Below, piece by piece: positions 37,442-47,200 of a DNA stretch of 64,000 nt; positions within the stretch are counted from its first letter, which is position 1, and every line of letters starts with the position of its first letter. Origin of the DNA: Flavobacteriales bacterium (GTDB taxonomy: Bacteria > Bacteroidota > Bacteroidia > Flavobacteriales_C > GCA-002722245). The stretch spans positions 1 to 64,000 of the forward strand of contig CANFBW010000002.1 of the NCBI GenBank assembly GCA_947444925.1. Reading direction: 5' to 3'. The notes below the pieces were generated by a model. It searched no databases, was not told where the DNA came from, and saw only the letters and a list, made by a program, of their open reading frames with translations. Made by a program: the position numbers and the translations under genes.

Positions 37442-37503
37442 GAAGTGAAATTAGGGATTTTCTAGCGTGTGTAGTTTCGATTCAGTTTCATTCGCTCCGC
37501 TTT

Positions 37504-37710
37504 GGCTTCTTTTGCCTAAGCGGTCTTTATACTTTAGAGGCTTCGCCTTTCCTGATTAATAAAAATAAGCCGAAGGCTTTGGGAGTGTTAAGATCGCTTA
37601 GGCAAAAGAAGCCTAAGCGAGGCGTGGGTTTGCTTTGTGAGGATGGAGACGCTGAAAGCTTCAAGAAAAGATTCCGTTAAGTTCGCTTCGCTAAACTTAA
37701 CGGAGGTGGA
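37504..37710. repeat. Cluster of nested inverted repeats between genes
   Basis: The 280-bp gap between two minus-strand genes holds several palindromes. A 19-nt arm at 37504-37522 (GGCTTCTTTTGCCTAAGCG) has an exact reverse complement at 37595-37613. The second arm also folds on itself as CGCTTAGGC-N7-GCCTAAGCG (37595-37619). Two small hairpins (AGGC-TTC-GCCT and AAGCC-GAA-GGCTT) lie between the arms. A separate perfect 10-bp repeat, CCGTTAAGTT and AACTTAACGG (37673-37702), follows. The last one probably terminates the 37723 gene. The rest looks like a REP- or MITE-like intergenic element. Confidence 0.7.
37673..37702 (-). terminator. Probable terminator of the gpmI-37723 transcript
   Basis: A perfect 10-bp inverted repeat (CCGTTAAGTT/AACTTAACGG) with a 10-nt loop, followed on the minus strand by AATCTTTTCTT. 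It lies about 20 bp after the stop of the small membrane protein gene. Confidence 0.55.
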
Positions 37711-37722
37711 GGAGACATTTAT

Positions 37723-38016
37723 TTAGCCACTGTTTGAACAACCCGTGCATTGTAAATGACATAGTCTATAACCCCAATAAATTAAAGTGAAAGCAAAAGC
37801 AAGAAGTAGTAAAAAGACGATAAGTTCTTTATGCATAATCAAAAGATTTATCGCGTATAATACAAAGATGCCAGAAGTTATATACAAAAGGATACCTAAA
37901 AAAGGGCCATTGTTCATATGCGAATTCGCGGTGTTTTGCGCATAAGGAAGTATCAAAAAAGCGATTAATAAATTAACAGCGATAATGACCGGCAGATAAA
38001 GTTTTTTGTTACTCAC
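37723..38016 (-). CDS. Small membrane protein with three hydrophobic segments
   Basis: A 97-residue protein with three predicted membrane spans (LYLPVIIAVNLLIAFLIL, GILLYITSGIFVLYAINLL, LIVFLLLLAFAFTLIYW) and a Cys-containing tail (CHLQCTGCSNSG). The start codon is GTG and overlaps the gpmI TAG stop by one base, so translation is probably coupled to gpmI. No family recognised. Confidence 0.6.
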   Translation of the reverse strand: MSNKKLYLPVIIAVNLLIAFLILPYAQNTANSHMNNGPFLGILLYITSGIFVLYAINLLIMHKELIVFLLLLAFAFTLIYWGYRLCHLQCTGCSNSG

Positions 38017-39533
38017 TACACCAAAACCTCCCCTGTCATATCCTTCGGAATTTCCACCTCCATCATCTTCAAAATCGTAGGTGCTAAATCGCCCAATTTT
38101 CCATTTTTGATGTGTTTGTAATCTTTATCAATTAAGAAACAAGGAACCGGATTTGTGGTGTGCGCTGTATTTGGTGAACCATCTGGATTGATGACATAAT
38201 CAGCATTGCCATGATCGGCAATAATGATGAAAGAGAATCCTTTAGGAGTTCCACATTCCACTACTTGTTTTACGCAAGAGTCAACAGTTTCCACCGCTTT
38301 TATGACTGCTTCGTAAACTCCGGTATGTCCTACCATATCAGGATTAGCGAAGTTCAAGCACATGAAATCTGCTTCGCCTTTGTTCAACTCTGCGCAAACT
38401 TTATCCGTCAATTCTTGCGCACTCATTTCGGGTTGTAAGTCGTAGGTTGCTACTTTTGGAGAAGCGGCCATGATGCGCACTTCGCCTTTGAAAGGTTCTT
38501 CTCTTCCGCCGGAGAAAAAGAAAGTAACGTGTGGATATTTTTCGGTTTCAGCAGCGCGAATTTGTTTTTTACCACCTTTCTCTAAAGCTTCTCCCATGGT
38601 CATTATGAGATTGTCTTTTTCGTAAATGATGTGGACACCTTTGAATGACTCATCGTAACGTGCCATCGTAACATAATACAAATTCATTTTGTACATGTTT
38701 TGTTCATGGAAATCTTGCTGGCTCAAAGCCTGCGTGATTTCGCGACAACGGTCGGTGCGGAAGTTGAAGCAAATCACTACATCCCCTTCTTTAATGAGGG
38801 CAGTAGGTTGTCCGCTTGCATTAGTAATTATGGTAGGTTTAACAAATTCATCGGTTTCGCCTTTTGCATATGAAGCTTTCATGGCTTCAACTGGATCAGT
38901 AACATGTTCGCCAGTTCCGTGCACCAAAAGATCGTAAGCCAGTTTCACGCGATCCCAACGTTTGTCGCGATCCATTGCATAATATCTACCGCAAAGAGAA
39001 GCGATTTTGGCATTTGTGTTTTTTACATAAGCTTGCAATTCTGTTACATAACCTAAACCGCTTTTCGGATCCACATCCCGTCCGTCGGTGAAAGCATGAA
39101 CAAAAACGTCTTTCACTCCCTCGGTGGTGGCCATGTCGCACAAAGCATATAAATGTTTTTGGGAAGAATGAACGCCTCCTTCAGAGATCAATCCTAAAAA
39201 GTGCACCGCTTTATTTTTGTCTTTGGCTTCTTTGAAAGCTGCTTTCAAAACAGGATTCGTGAAAAATGATTTGTCACGCACGGCAACATTAATTCTCACT
39301 AAATCTTGGTACACAACGCGTCCGGCACCAATATTTAAGTGACCTACTTCAGAGTTTCCCATCTGTCCCTCCGGCAAACCAACTTCTTCACCGCTGGTGA
39401 TGAGTTCAGAATTAGGATAGTTGGTATATAAAGAATCAATGAAAGGAGTATTTGCATTGAAGATAGCATCGGACTTTGTATGATCGCCTTTTCCCCAGCC
39501 ATCCATGATAATAAGAGCAACTTTTTTTGACAT
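38016..39533 (-). CDS. gpmI: 2,3-bisphosphoglycerate-independent phosphoglycerate mutase
   Basis: A 505-residue alkaline-phosphatase-superfamily enzyme of glycolysis that interconverts 3- and 2-phosphoglycerate. Metal ligands and the active-site Ser are visible: LIIMDGWGKGD at the N-terminus, GNSEVGHLNIGAGR with the phosphorylated Ser, HAFTDGRDVDPKSG, and the C-terminal NFANPDMVGHTG and ADHGNAD. It lies directly downstream of the histidine kinase gene with a 5-nt gap. Confidence 0.96.
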   Translation of the reverse strand: MSKKVALIIMDGWGKGDHTKSDAIFNANTPFIDSLYTNYPNSELITSGEEVGLPEGQMGNSEVGHLNIGAGRVVYQDLVRINVAVRDKSFFTNPVLKAAFKEAKDKNKAVHFLGLISEGGVHSSQKHLYALCDMATTEGVKDVFVHAFTDGRDVDPKSGLGYVTELQAYVKNTNAKIASLCGRYYAMDRDKRWDRVKLAYDLLVHGTGEHVTDPVEAMKASYAKGETDEFVKPTIITNASGQPTALIKEGDVVICFNFRTDRCREITQALSQQDFHEQNMYKMNLYYVTMARYDESFKGVHIIYEKDNLIMTMGEALEKGGKKQIRAAETEKYPHVTFFFSGGREEPFKGEVRIMAASPKVATYDLQPEMSAQELTDKVCAELNKGEADFMCLNFANPDMVGHTGVYEAVIKAVETVDSCVKQVVECGTPKGFSFIIIADHGNADYVINPDGSPNTAHTTNPVPCFLIDKDYKHIKNGKLGDLAPTILKMMEVEIPKDMTGEVLV

Positions 39534-39538
39534 ATATT

Positions 39539-40459
39539 TTAGTTTAATTGTATCGGAAATTGAATGGCGAATATAGCACCTTTAGGAGAATTATCCTTCA
39601 CTTCGATGCTTCCTTGGTGTAATTCTATTAGATTTTTAACAATGAAGAGGCCGAGACCAGTACCTTTGTTTTTGCGGGTATTCTCGTTGCCTATTCGGTA
39701 AAATTTTTGAAAAATGTTGTTTTTCTCTTCGTCTGGAATACCTTCTCCTTCATCAGAGATGTTAAAATAAATGCGCTTGTTTTCACTTTTGAGTGTGAGG
39801 CAAATTTCACTACCGGTTGGCGCGTATTTGGCTGCGTTTTCTAATAAATTTAGCACCACGGATGACAAACCCATTTCATCGCCGAGCAGGATAAATTCGT
39901 TGTTTGCGGGATGCATAAAGTTCACGGTGTGGTTTTTTAAAAAACCTTGTTGATTGCGCTGGATGCTCTCGGAAATAATTTTTTTGAGAGAAATTTTTTC
40001 TTTGTGTAAAATGAACAATTGTTCGTCTATTTTGGTGGCCAATAATATATTTTCTACCATTTGATTGAGTCGGTCGGCATTCGCAACGCCTTTGTTGGCA
40101 AGGTCTTTCACTTGCTCGGGCTCTAAGTTTCGCGCAGCAATTGTTTGCCATAACAACTTTATAGAGGCGATGGGTGTTTTTAGTTCATGGGTGATGGCCA
40201 TAAGAAAATTGCGTTGCTGATTGCTCACTGCCATTTCCTTTTTGAAGGCACGGTAGGTGATGAAAAAACCAAAGAAAAGCAATATGATGAATACAATGCC
40301 TTCGCCAAAGAGCATCCAATATTTCCTATCGAGTTCTGAGCCGTGGTAAACTTGTTGGTAAAGGTTCCACGTGTTGTGCAGCCACCATAGTGACTGCATC
40401 AAGATGTAGGCCAGCAGAACGGAGAAAATAAAGAGTGGTTTTTTAGAGATGCTTGTCAT
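39539..40459 (-). CDS. Membrane sensor histidine kinase without an adjacent regulator
   Basis: A kinase of about 306 residues. Two hydrophobic segments (KPLFIFSVLLAYILMQSLWW and GIVFIILLFFGFFITY) enclose a short periplasmic loop of about 25 residues. The HisKA box is ITHELKTPIASIKLL, the N-box is LNLLENAAKYAP, and the G boxes are DEGEGIPDEEK and GTGLGLFIVKNL. The ORF track begins at 40504; the ATG at 40457-40459 fits a normal N-terminus. No response regulator gene is adjacent, so the partner is unknown. The loop is too short for a large sensor domain. Confidence 0.88.
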   Translation of the reverse strand: MTSISKKPLFIFSVLLAYILMQSLWWLHNTWNLYQQVYHGSELDRKYWMLFGEGIVFIILLFFGFFITYRAFKKEMAVSNQQRNFLMAITHELKTPIASIKLLWQTIAARNLEPEQVKDLANKGVANADRLNQMVENILLATKIDEQLFILHKEKISLKKIISESIQRNQQGFLKNHTVNFMHPANNEFILLGDEMGLSSVVLNLLENAAKYAPTGSEICLTLKSENKRIYFNISDEGEGIPDEEKNNIFQKFYRIGNENTRKNKGTGLGLFIVKNLIELHQGSIEVKDNSPKGAIFAIQFPIQLN

Positions 40460-40568
40460 TTGTGTCAATATATTCCATTTTTGCCCTTGCAAACAGCAAG
40501 TCATGGGCAGGCTAAAATACTTATATTATTTATTTTATCTTTAAGCTCTCGTAAAAAACAAATAGAAA

Positions 40569-41180
40569 ATGAATTTCATTACCCAGCTCAGAAGATACAG
40601 ATGGATCGTTACCGGTCGTTGGAAAATTAGAAAGCAGATTTTGCTTGCAAACACTGGGGGTGTAGTAAAAATTGTGGTGGGTACTGGAACAACATCTTTT
40701 GATGGTTGGATAGGAACAGATCTTCCACACTTCAATATTTTGAAGAAAGAGGATTGGGATTATTTTTTCAAAGATTGCAATATTGATAATCTCTTGGCGG
40801 AGCATGTTTTTGAACATCTCACTGAAGCACAAACCGAGTTGGCGTTGACGTTGGCTTTTCCTTATGTAAAGAAAGGTGGTGTTTTCCGCATCGCAGTGCC
40901 TGATGGATTTAATTCCAATCCGGCATATATAGAATATGTTCGCCCGGGTGGACATGGCGACGGATCACACGACCATAAAGTATTGTGGAATTATAAAACG
41001 CTTTCAAAATCAGGAGAAAAGGCGGGATTTAAATCTGCTTTGATCGAATATTACAATGAAGAAGGTAAAATCGTAGAAAACGAATTGACGGATGTGAACG
41101 GACATGTGTTTAGATGCAGAAATCAATCCGAGCATGAGTTTTCAAAGAGCTCATTGATCATTGATTTTGTGAAAAATTAG
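40569..41180 (+). CDS. SAM-dependent methyltransferase-like protein
   Basis: A 203-residue protein of the type 11 methyltransferase group (similar to COG4627). VVGTGTTSFDGWIGTD stands at the place of the SAM-binding loop. LLAEHVFEHLTEAQTELAL is the typical acidic post-loop helix, followed by YVKKGGVFRIAVPDG. The substrate is unknown; relatives are often found in surface-polysaccharide clusters. It is divergent from the kinase gene and convergent with ispG (2-bp gap). Confidence 0.8.
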   Translation: MNFITQLRRYRWIVTGRWKIRKQILLANTGGVVKIVVGTGTTSFDGWIGTDLPHFNILKKEDWDYFFKDCNIDNLLAEHVFEHLTEAQTELALTLAFPYVKKGGVFRIAVPDGFNSNPAYIEYVRPGGHGDGSHDHKVLWNYKTLSKSGEKAGFKSALIEYYNEEGKIVENELTDVNGHVFRCRNQSEHEFSKSSLIIDFVKN

Positions 41181-41182
41181 TA

Positions 41183-43063
41183 TTATCCTACTTTCTCCAC
41201 CCAATCTCCATTTTCCTTTATCAGCGCAATAAGCGCATCAACAGCCAATTCAGAAGAGATGGATTTTTTCACCACTTCTTTGCCTTTGTACAAGGTGATT
41301 TTACCAACACCTGATCCAACGTAGCCATAGTCGGCATCGGCCATTTCACCAGGACCGTTGACGATGCAGCCCATGATGCCAATTTTTACACCTTTTAAGT
41401 GCTGTGTCACCGCACGAATTTTAGCCGTGGTTTCTTGCAAGTCGAACAAAGTTCTTCCGCAAGATGGACAAGAAATATATTCGGTTTTTGAAATGCGTGT
41501 GCGCGTAGCCTGTAAGATGCCAAAGGCTTGAGAGTTGCTTTGCGCCAAACTCATTTGCTGCGCCGCGAGCCATATACCATCGCCCAATCCGTCTAAGAAC
41601 AAAGCGCCAAAATCGGTTGCGCTGTAGAGTTGAAAATCATTTGGACTGATACTGCTGTATGTGCGCTGAAGCACAATTGGAAGCGAAATCTGTTGTGCAA
41701 GTAATTCATTGATGAAGGCACGTTGTTCGGCCATTCCGTGCAAGTTGTCGGTGGTCAGCACGAGCGTGGTGTTTTTTAATTTTTTGAGTTCGGCTACCTG
41801 CTCAATGTTTTTGGCATTGACTAGCAAAAAGTCGGGTTGCCCCACCGCAGCAAAAGAATAGTGTCGGTCTTTTTTTTGCACTGCGCCCTCATTTTGAATG
41901 ACGCCCAATGTTCCAGGAATTTCAAAATTAACTTCATTGTCACCCACATAAATATAGTCGCAGGCCATGTCGCCAATGGTCCATTTGTCGGTAGGTACAG
42001 AGTAAGTATAGCCAGCCGCAAATAAATTTGCGGCTTTGATTTCTTTCAAATGCGACAAGTCGGCCACTACAACGGGCACGGCTTTATCACCAATGTTGCG
42101 CAGCGCAGTGCTTGTTCTGCGCTGGTATTCGTAAGGATTAATGTGGTAGCTTTTGATGGGCGCAATGGCAGCGTGTGCTGCTCTGTCGCTGTAACGATCG
42201 GCCAAGGCTTTTGCAACAGGCGCTTCAAATTCGGGATCTTCGGTGAGTGACACGCGAATGGTATCGCCCAATCCATCTTCCAATAGAGCACCTATGCCTA
42301 CCGCCGATTTAATTCTGCCATCTTCGCCGTCGCCTGCCTCGGTAACGCCCAAGTGCAAAGGATAATTCATTTTATTTTCCTTCATGGTGGCTACCAACAA
42401 ACGGTAAGCCTGCACCATAATTTGGGTGTTGCTGGCCTTCATCGACAGCACTATGTTGTGGTAGTTGAGGTCGTCGCAAATGCGTAGAAATTCCATGGCC
42501 GATTCCACCATTCCGAGCGGACTGTCGCCGTAGCGGCTCATGATTCTATCCGACAGTGAGCCGTGATTGGTGCCAATACGCATTGCTGTGCCGTATTCCT
42601 TGCAAATTTTAACGAGCGGCGTAAATTTCTGACGAATTCTTTCCAACTCAATGTTGTAGGCATCGTCAGTGTATTCTATGTTTTCAAATTTCTTTTTGTC
42701 GGCGTAGTTCCCCGGATTTACGCGCACTTTTTCAATGATGCGCGCAGCAACTTCAGCCGCGTTGGGCGTATAGTGTATGTCGGCGATCAAAGGAACGGAG
42801 TACCCGCGGACTTTCAATTCTTTTTTAATGTTGGCGAGATTTTCAGCCTCCTTGATGCTCGGCGCAGTGATGCGCACATAGTCGCAACCCGCTTCTACCA
42901 TGCGTATGGTTTGTTCAACAGTGGCAATGGTATCCATTGTGTCGGTAGTGGTCATCGACTGAATTCGAATGGGATTTTTCCCTCCCAATGGGACGTCGCC
43001 GATGCTTACCTCACGGGTAAGCCAACGTTCGTAGTGTGTAAGATTATTGGTATACAATGGCAT
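41183..43063 (-). CDS. ispG: 4-hydroxy-3-methylbut-2-enyl-diphosphate synthase, long form
   Basis: A 626-residue IspG (GcpE) of the MEP pathway. It reduces methylerythritol cyclodiphosphate using a [4Fe-4S] cluster. The N-terminal TIM-barrel part carries IRIQSMTTTDTMDT, LIADIHYTPNAAEVAA, RIGTNHGSLSDR and HLGVTEAGDGEDGRIKSA. The C-terminal part holds the cluster cysteines in SCPSCGRTLFDLQ and GCIVNGPGEMADADYGYVG. It has the extra middle domain of the plant/Chlamydia/Bacteroidota type, which accounts for the length (about 370 residues in the short form). Divergent from the cysteine desulfurase gene. Confidence 0.96.
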   Translation of the reverse strand: MPLYTNNLTHYERWLTREVSIGDVPLGGKNPIRIQSMTTTDTMDTIATVEQTIRMVEAGCDYVRITAPSIKEAENLANIKKELKVRGYSVPLIADIHYTPNAAEVAARIIEKVRVNPGNYADKKKFENIEYTDDAYNIELERIRQKFTPLVKICKEYGTAMRIGTNHGSLSDRIMSRYGDSPLGMVESAMEFLRICDDLNYHNIVLSMKASNTQIMVQAYRLLVATMKENKMNYPLHLGVTEAGDGEDGRIKSAVGIGALLEDGLGDTIRVSLTEDPEFEAPVAKALADRYSDRAAHAAIAPIKSYHINPYEYQRRTSTALRNIGDKAVPVVVADLSHLKEIKAANLFAAGYTYSVPTDKWTIGDMACDYIYVGDNEVNFEIPGTLGVIQNEGAVQKKDRHYSFAAVGQPDFLLVNAKNIEQVAELKKLKNTTLVLTTDNLHGMAEQRAFINELLAQQISLPIVLQRTYSSISPNDFQLYSATDFGALFLDGLGDGIWLAAQQMSLAQSNSQAFGILQATRTRISKTEYISCPSCGRTLFDLQETTAKIRAVTQHLKGVKIGIMGCIVNGPGEMADADYGYVGSGVGKITLYKGKEVVKKSISSELAVDALIALIKENGDWVEKVG

Positions 43064-43103
43064 GGGGTAAAATTAATACTTAAATCTTATTTTAGCAGCA
43101 ACA

Positions 43104-44222
43104 ATGAAGCAGATATATTTAGACTACAATGCCAGCACGCCCATGGACCCAAAAGTACTGGAGGCGATGCTTCCTTATTTTACGCAGGACTTTGGTAATT
43201 CGGCAAGCGGTACACATGCTTTTGGCTGGACAGCCAAGGCTGCTGTTGAAGCAGCCCGGCAGCAGGTGGCTGATTCAATTGGCGCCGAAGTCAGCGAGAT
43301 TGTTTTTACCTCAGGAGCTACTGAGTCCATCAACCTTGCGATTCAAGGGGTTTATGGCTTGTTTAAAAATGAAAAAAATCATTTTATCACCATTGCCACT
43401 GAACACAAAGCAGTACTTGATACGCACGCGTTTTTGGCGCGGCAAGGTGCTGAAGTGACCTACTTGAGGGTGGATTCAACCGGGCAGATTGATTTGCAAG
43501 TATTGGAAAATGCGATTGGTGACAGAACGGCTTTGGTTTCCGTGATGTTGGCCAACAATGAAACCGGCGTAATTCACAACATTCAAAAAATAGCGGAACT
43601 GGTACATGCTAAAAAATCGATACTGTTCAGCGATTGCACGCAAGCACTGGGCAAAATGCCATTGAATGTAAATGAATTGGGTATTGATGTACTGTCGCTG
43701 TCGGCTCACAAAATATATGGCCCTAAGGGTGTGGGCGCTTTGTACCTTCGCCGCAAAGGGCCACGTGTTCGCGTGTTGCCGATGATGTATGGGGGCGGAC
43801 ACGAAAATTCATTTCGCGCAGGAACATTGAACGTGCCGGGTATTGTGGGTTTAGGCAAGGCTTGTGCGTTGATCAATACGGATGCAGAGCTATTGGGCAT
43901 CGCTCAATTGCGTCGTCAACTGATGGAAGGCTTGTCAGAAATGGGTTTTCAGAGCAATGTACCTTTGCAAAATACTTTGGTAAATACTTTAAATGTATTT
44001 CGATTAGGGAGTAAAGCTAGTGATTTGCTTGTGAAAACAAGAGTTTTGGCATATTCTTTAGGTTCGGCGTGCGCGTCGGAGCAAGGTCAACCTTCGCATG
44101 TGTTGGCGGCCATGAGCTGTACTGCGCAAAATATACAATCAACTATTCGCATCAGTATTGGTCGTTTCACTACGGAGGCCGATATTGTCAAGGCATTGCA
44201 GATTTTTAAGACCGCGATATAA
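43104..44222 (+). CDS. Cysteine desulfurase (NifS/IscS family)
   Basis: A 372-residue class V PLP aminotransferase-fold enzyme that removes sulfur from cysteine for Fe-S cluster or thio-modification. The N-terminus IYLDYNASTPMDP is typical. The PLP lysine is in LSAHKIYGPKGVGALY, and the sulfur-accepting Cys in LGSACASEQGQPSHVL. No scaffold gene (iscU/sufU) is adjacent. The paralogue type (IscS-like versus NifS-like) cannot be fixed from this region. Confidence 0.93.
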   Translation: MKQIYLDYNASTPMDPKVLEAMLPYFTQDFGNSASGTHAFGWTAKAAVEAARQQVADSIGAEVSEIVFTSGATESINLAIQGVYGLFKNEKNHFITIATEHKAVLDTHAFLARQGAEVTYLRVDSTGQIDLQVLENAIGDRTALVSVMLANNETGVIHNIQKIAELVHAKKSILFSDCTQALGKMPLNVNELGIDVLSLSAHKIYGPKGVGALYLRRKGPRVRVLPMMYGGGHENSFRAGTLNVPGIVGLGKACALINTDAELLGIAQLRRQLMEGLSEMGFQSNVPLQNTLVNTLNVFRLGSKASDLLVKTRVLAYSLGSACASEQGQPSHVLAAMSCTAQNIQSTIRISIGRFTTEADIVKALQIFKTAI

Positions 44223-44226
44223 TTTA

Positions 44227-44234
44227 TATTTTTG
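44227..44234 (+). promoter_or_regulatory. Putative -7 element of the MORN_2-repeat operon
   Basis: TATTTTTG matches TAnnTTTG, 25 nt before the start codon of the large repeat protein. No clear -33 TTG. Confidence 0.4.
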
Positions 44235-44259
44235 AAGCAACCACATTAGTCCTTTCCCA

Positions 44260-47200
44260 ATGAAAAGTTTATTTAGCCTTGTTTTTTTTGTAGTTCTTCT
44301 ATTTCCTGCTGCTGCGCAAACGGAGGTATATATTGATTCGCATGATATAGCGGCGCAGGGAATGGCATTTGTGATCAGCAGAGAATATACCAAAGCCATT
44401 GCGCAGTTTGAACAAATATCACCCAACGATACCAACTACACTTTGGCGCAGTTGGAAATGGTGTTGTCGCATTTTGAACTCAATCACGATAGTACTGTAG
44501 TGCAAATGTGCAACAAGGGCATCGCATGGGATGGGGAATGGGATCATTTGTTTCGCGAGTATTTAATTGAAAGTTTAACGCGCCTGAAAGACAGTTCGGC
44601 ATTCAAGCAAATTGTTCTTGCCCAACGAAGATATCCGTTCAACGAAGATTTTATTTTGCTCGAAGCAACAGCACTCCAAAAATGGGGGCGCTACGACGAG
44701 AGTGCCGATGTGCTGCAAAAGTTGATTCTGCGCAATCCTTTCAATAAAAACGCGCATTATTTTTTGGGTCAAATGATGGCCGACAAAGGCGATTTTATCC
44801 GAGCTACGCTTTCTTTAGAGGCCTTTTTGATGCTTTCAACGGAGTCCAATGTAAAAACCAGTGCGGCTCTTGTAATGCTGAGCAATATTTTTAAAAATAA
44901 GCACGACGTCACTATCAAAAATGCCAAGAAAAATAATTTATTTAAGGATGAAGAAGAGCTTATGGAGTCGGGACTCGCGCTTAAAGATGGATACCACAGT
45001 GAAGCTCCCTTGGATGACCCCATCGTTAGGCAAAGCGATGTGTTGATGAAAAATTTGACATTTCAAAAAGGAAGCAATGATTTTTGGATGAACTTGTATG
45101 TTCCCTTTTTTGTGAAGGTGAAGGAGCAAGGAATGATTCGTGCTTATACCTATCAATTCTTGTCTTTTTTAGACCACAAAGAATTGCAAAAAGGCGTCAA
45201 AAAATTCGCTATTGAAATTGAAAAATTTAGAACATTTGCTACCTCGTATTTTGAAAAAATAAATGAAGTGTCGATCATTGTTGTACTTGGAAAATCAGTT
45301 GCTGCACCAAAATACTACGACGATGGAAACATGGTGTCAACCGGAAAAAAGGATGGCGAAACACGCAGTGGTACTTGGTATTTCTTTTATGAATCGGGTG
45401 CTCTCGAAAGTGTATTAAATTATGACAACGCAGGACATAAAGTTGACAGCGCCTATGATTTTTATAGCGATGGAAAAATAAAAACCCGCGCATTTTATGT
45501 TGCCGATTTACTCGAAGGCAAATACAGTGAGTATTACGCCAATGGAGAACTGAAAACGCAATTGTTTTACAAAAGCGATTCGCTGGATGGTTTGCAAAAA
45601 ACCTATTACGCTAATGGAGCCTTGAAAGAAAGTATTGACTTCAAAAATGGTCAACGTCATGGCGGCGATGTGGAATATGATAATGCAGGTAACAAAGAAA
45701 CAGAATTGTGGTACAGCCAAGGAGAGCTTGAAGGCGTGCAGAAGGGTTTTTATCCCGGTGCAATTTTGAAAAGCGAAGTACCCTATAAAGCGGGACTGCG
45801 CGAAGGTGCTGCACTTTTCTATCACAAAAACGGAAAGCTCAGCTCAAAAGGAAAATACCTTGCTGGCAAGGCGGTAGGTCCTTGGGAAGATTATTTTTCA
45901 AATGGTAAGATGGAACGCAGTTATTTTTTTAATGCGCAGGAGCAAATGGCGGATTCGGTGTGCACTTTTTACACGAATGGAAAAGTGGAAAGCAAAACGC
46001 TGTTCAACAAGGAAGGAGTGAAGGAAGGAAATGCGCGATTTTATAGTTATAAGGGCAAATTGCTTAGTGAATTCAATTACAAGAAAGATTTGTTGAAATC
46101 ATATTCTTATTATTCCGCGCAAGGGACATTGCTCAGTTCAGGAAATAAGACAATGTTGAATTACGACGATTATGGTCATCTCAGTTCGAAAGGCGAGTTT
46201 AAAAATGGAAAGCGGATTGGGCGTTGGGAATTTTATTATCCTAACGGAGAAATTTCGGCAATAGGAACTTATACGATCGCCGGAGATTTTGATGGCTTGT
46301 ACGAAAATTATTATCAGTCGGGTGTGGTTAAAGACAGAAGTTACTACAGCAATGGCATGTTAAATGGCAGATATACTGCCTATCACGAAAACGGGAAAGT
46401 AAAAAGCGAAGGATGGTACAAAGAGGGGCAAAATGCAGGGCAGTGGATGTGGTATTATGCCAATGGCATGCCGGAGCAAAAATCGTATTTCACCAATGGT
46501 GAAACTACAGGTGAATTAGAGGATTACAATGCCGACAGTACACTCGATTATGTTAGGAAGTACAAAGATGGACACTTTCAGTCTATACACTATTACGATG
46601 CACAAGGCAAGTTGACTGCGGCGGTAGATACTAAAAATGGAAACGGCACCTTTACCTACAAAGGCGAGAACAATGCTGTGGAGTACCAACGTTCGTATCA
46701 ATACAGTGTGCTGCATGGAAAAGCAAAAAAAATATTGAAAAATGGAATACTGTTGGCTGAAGAAAATTATGTACACGGCGTTTTAGATGGACCTCAAATT
46801 TACCGTTATCCGAATGGACAAATTTCATTGCAAGCAAATTACATTTTTGGCGATGAGCAGGGCACTTGGAAATATTTCAATGAAGATGGTTCCTTGTCGC
46901 TAGAGCGCCATTACTCTTTTGGAAATTTGTGCGATTCTTCACTTTGGTATTTCCCGTCGGGTACCTTGCAAACAAAAAAACATTACAATGACATGGGACA
47001 GGAAAGCGGACTGTCGACTTGGTATTACGAAAACGGTAAAATAAAAAAGGAGTCGGACAATGCTTTCAATGAAAGAGAGGGATGGACTACAGATTACGAC
47101 CCGCAGGGCAGAGTTATTTGTAAAAGATTTTTTGAAAATGGCAACACAGCATTTGTGAAAGGTCTCGCTGCGAATGGCAAAGACAGCGTGTTTTATGACG

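Noticed and set aside
37595-37619. Tested as a transposon end or IS fragment
   Set aside because: No transposase, no target-site duplication and no long terminal inverted repeats are visible in the gap.
42563-43198. 211-codon plus-strand ORF over ispG and the start of the cysteine desulfurase gene
   Set aside because: It overlaps two well-supported genes and is a shadow frame.
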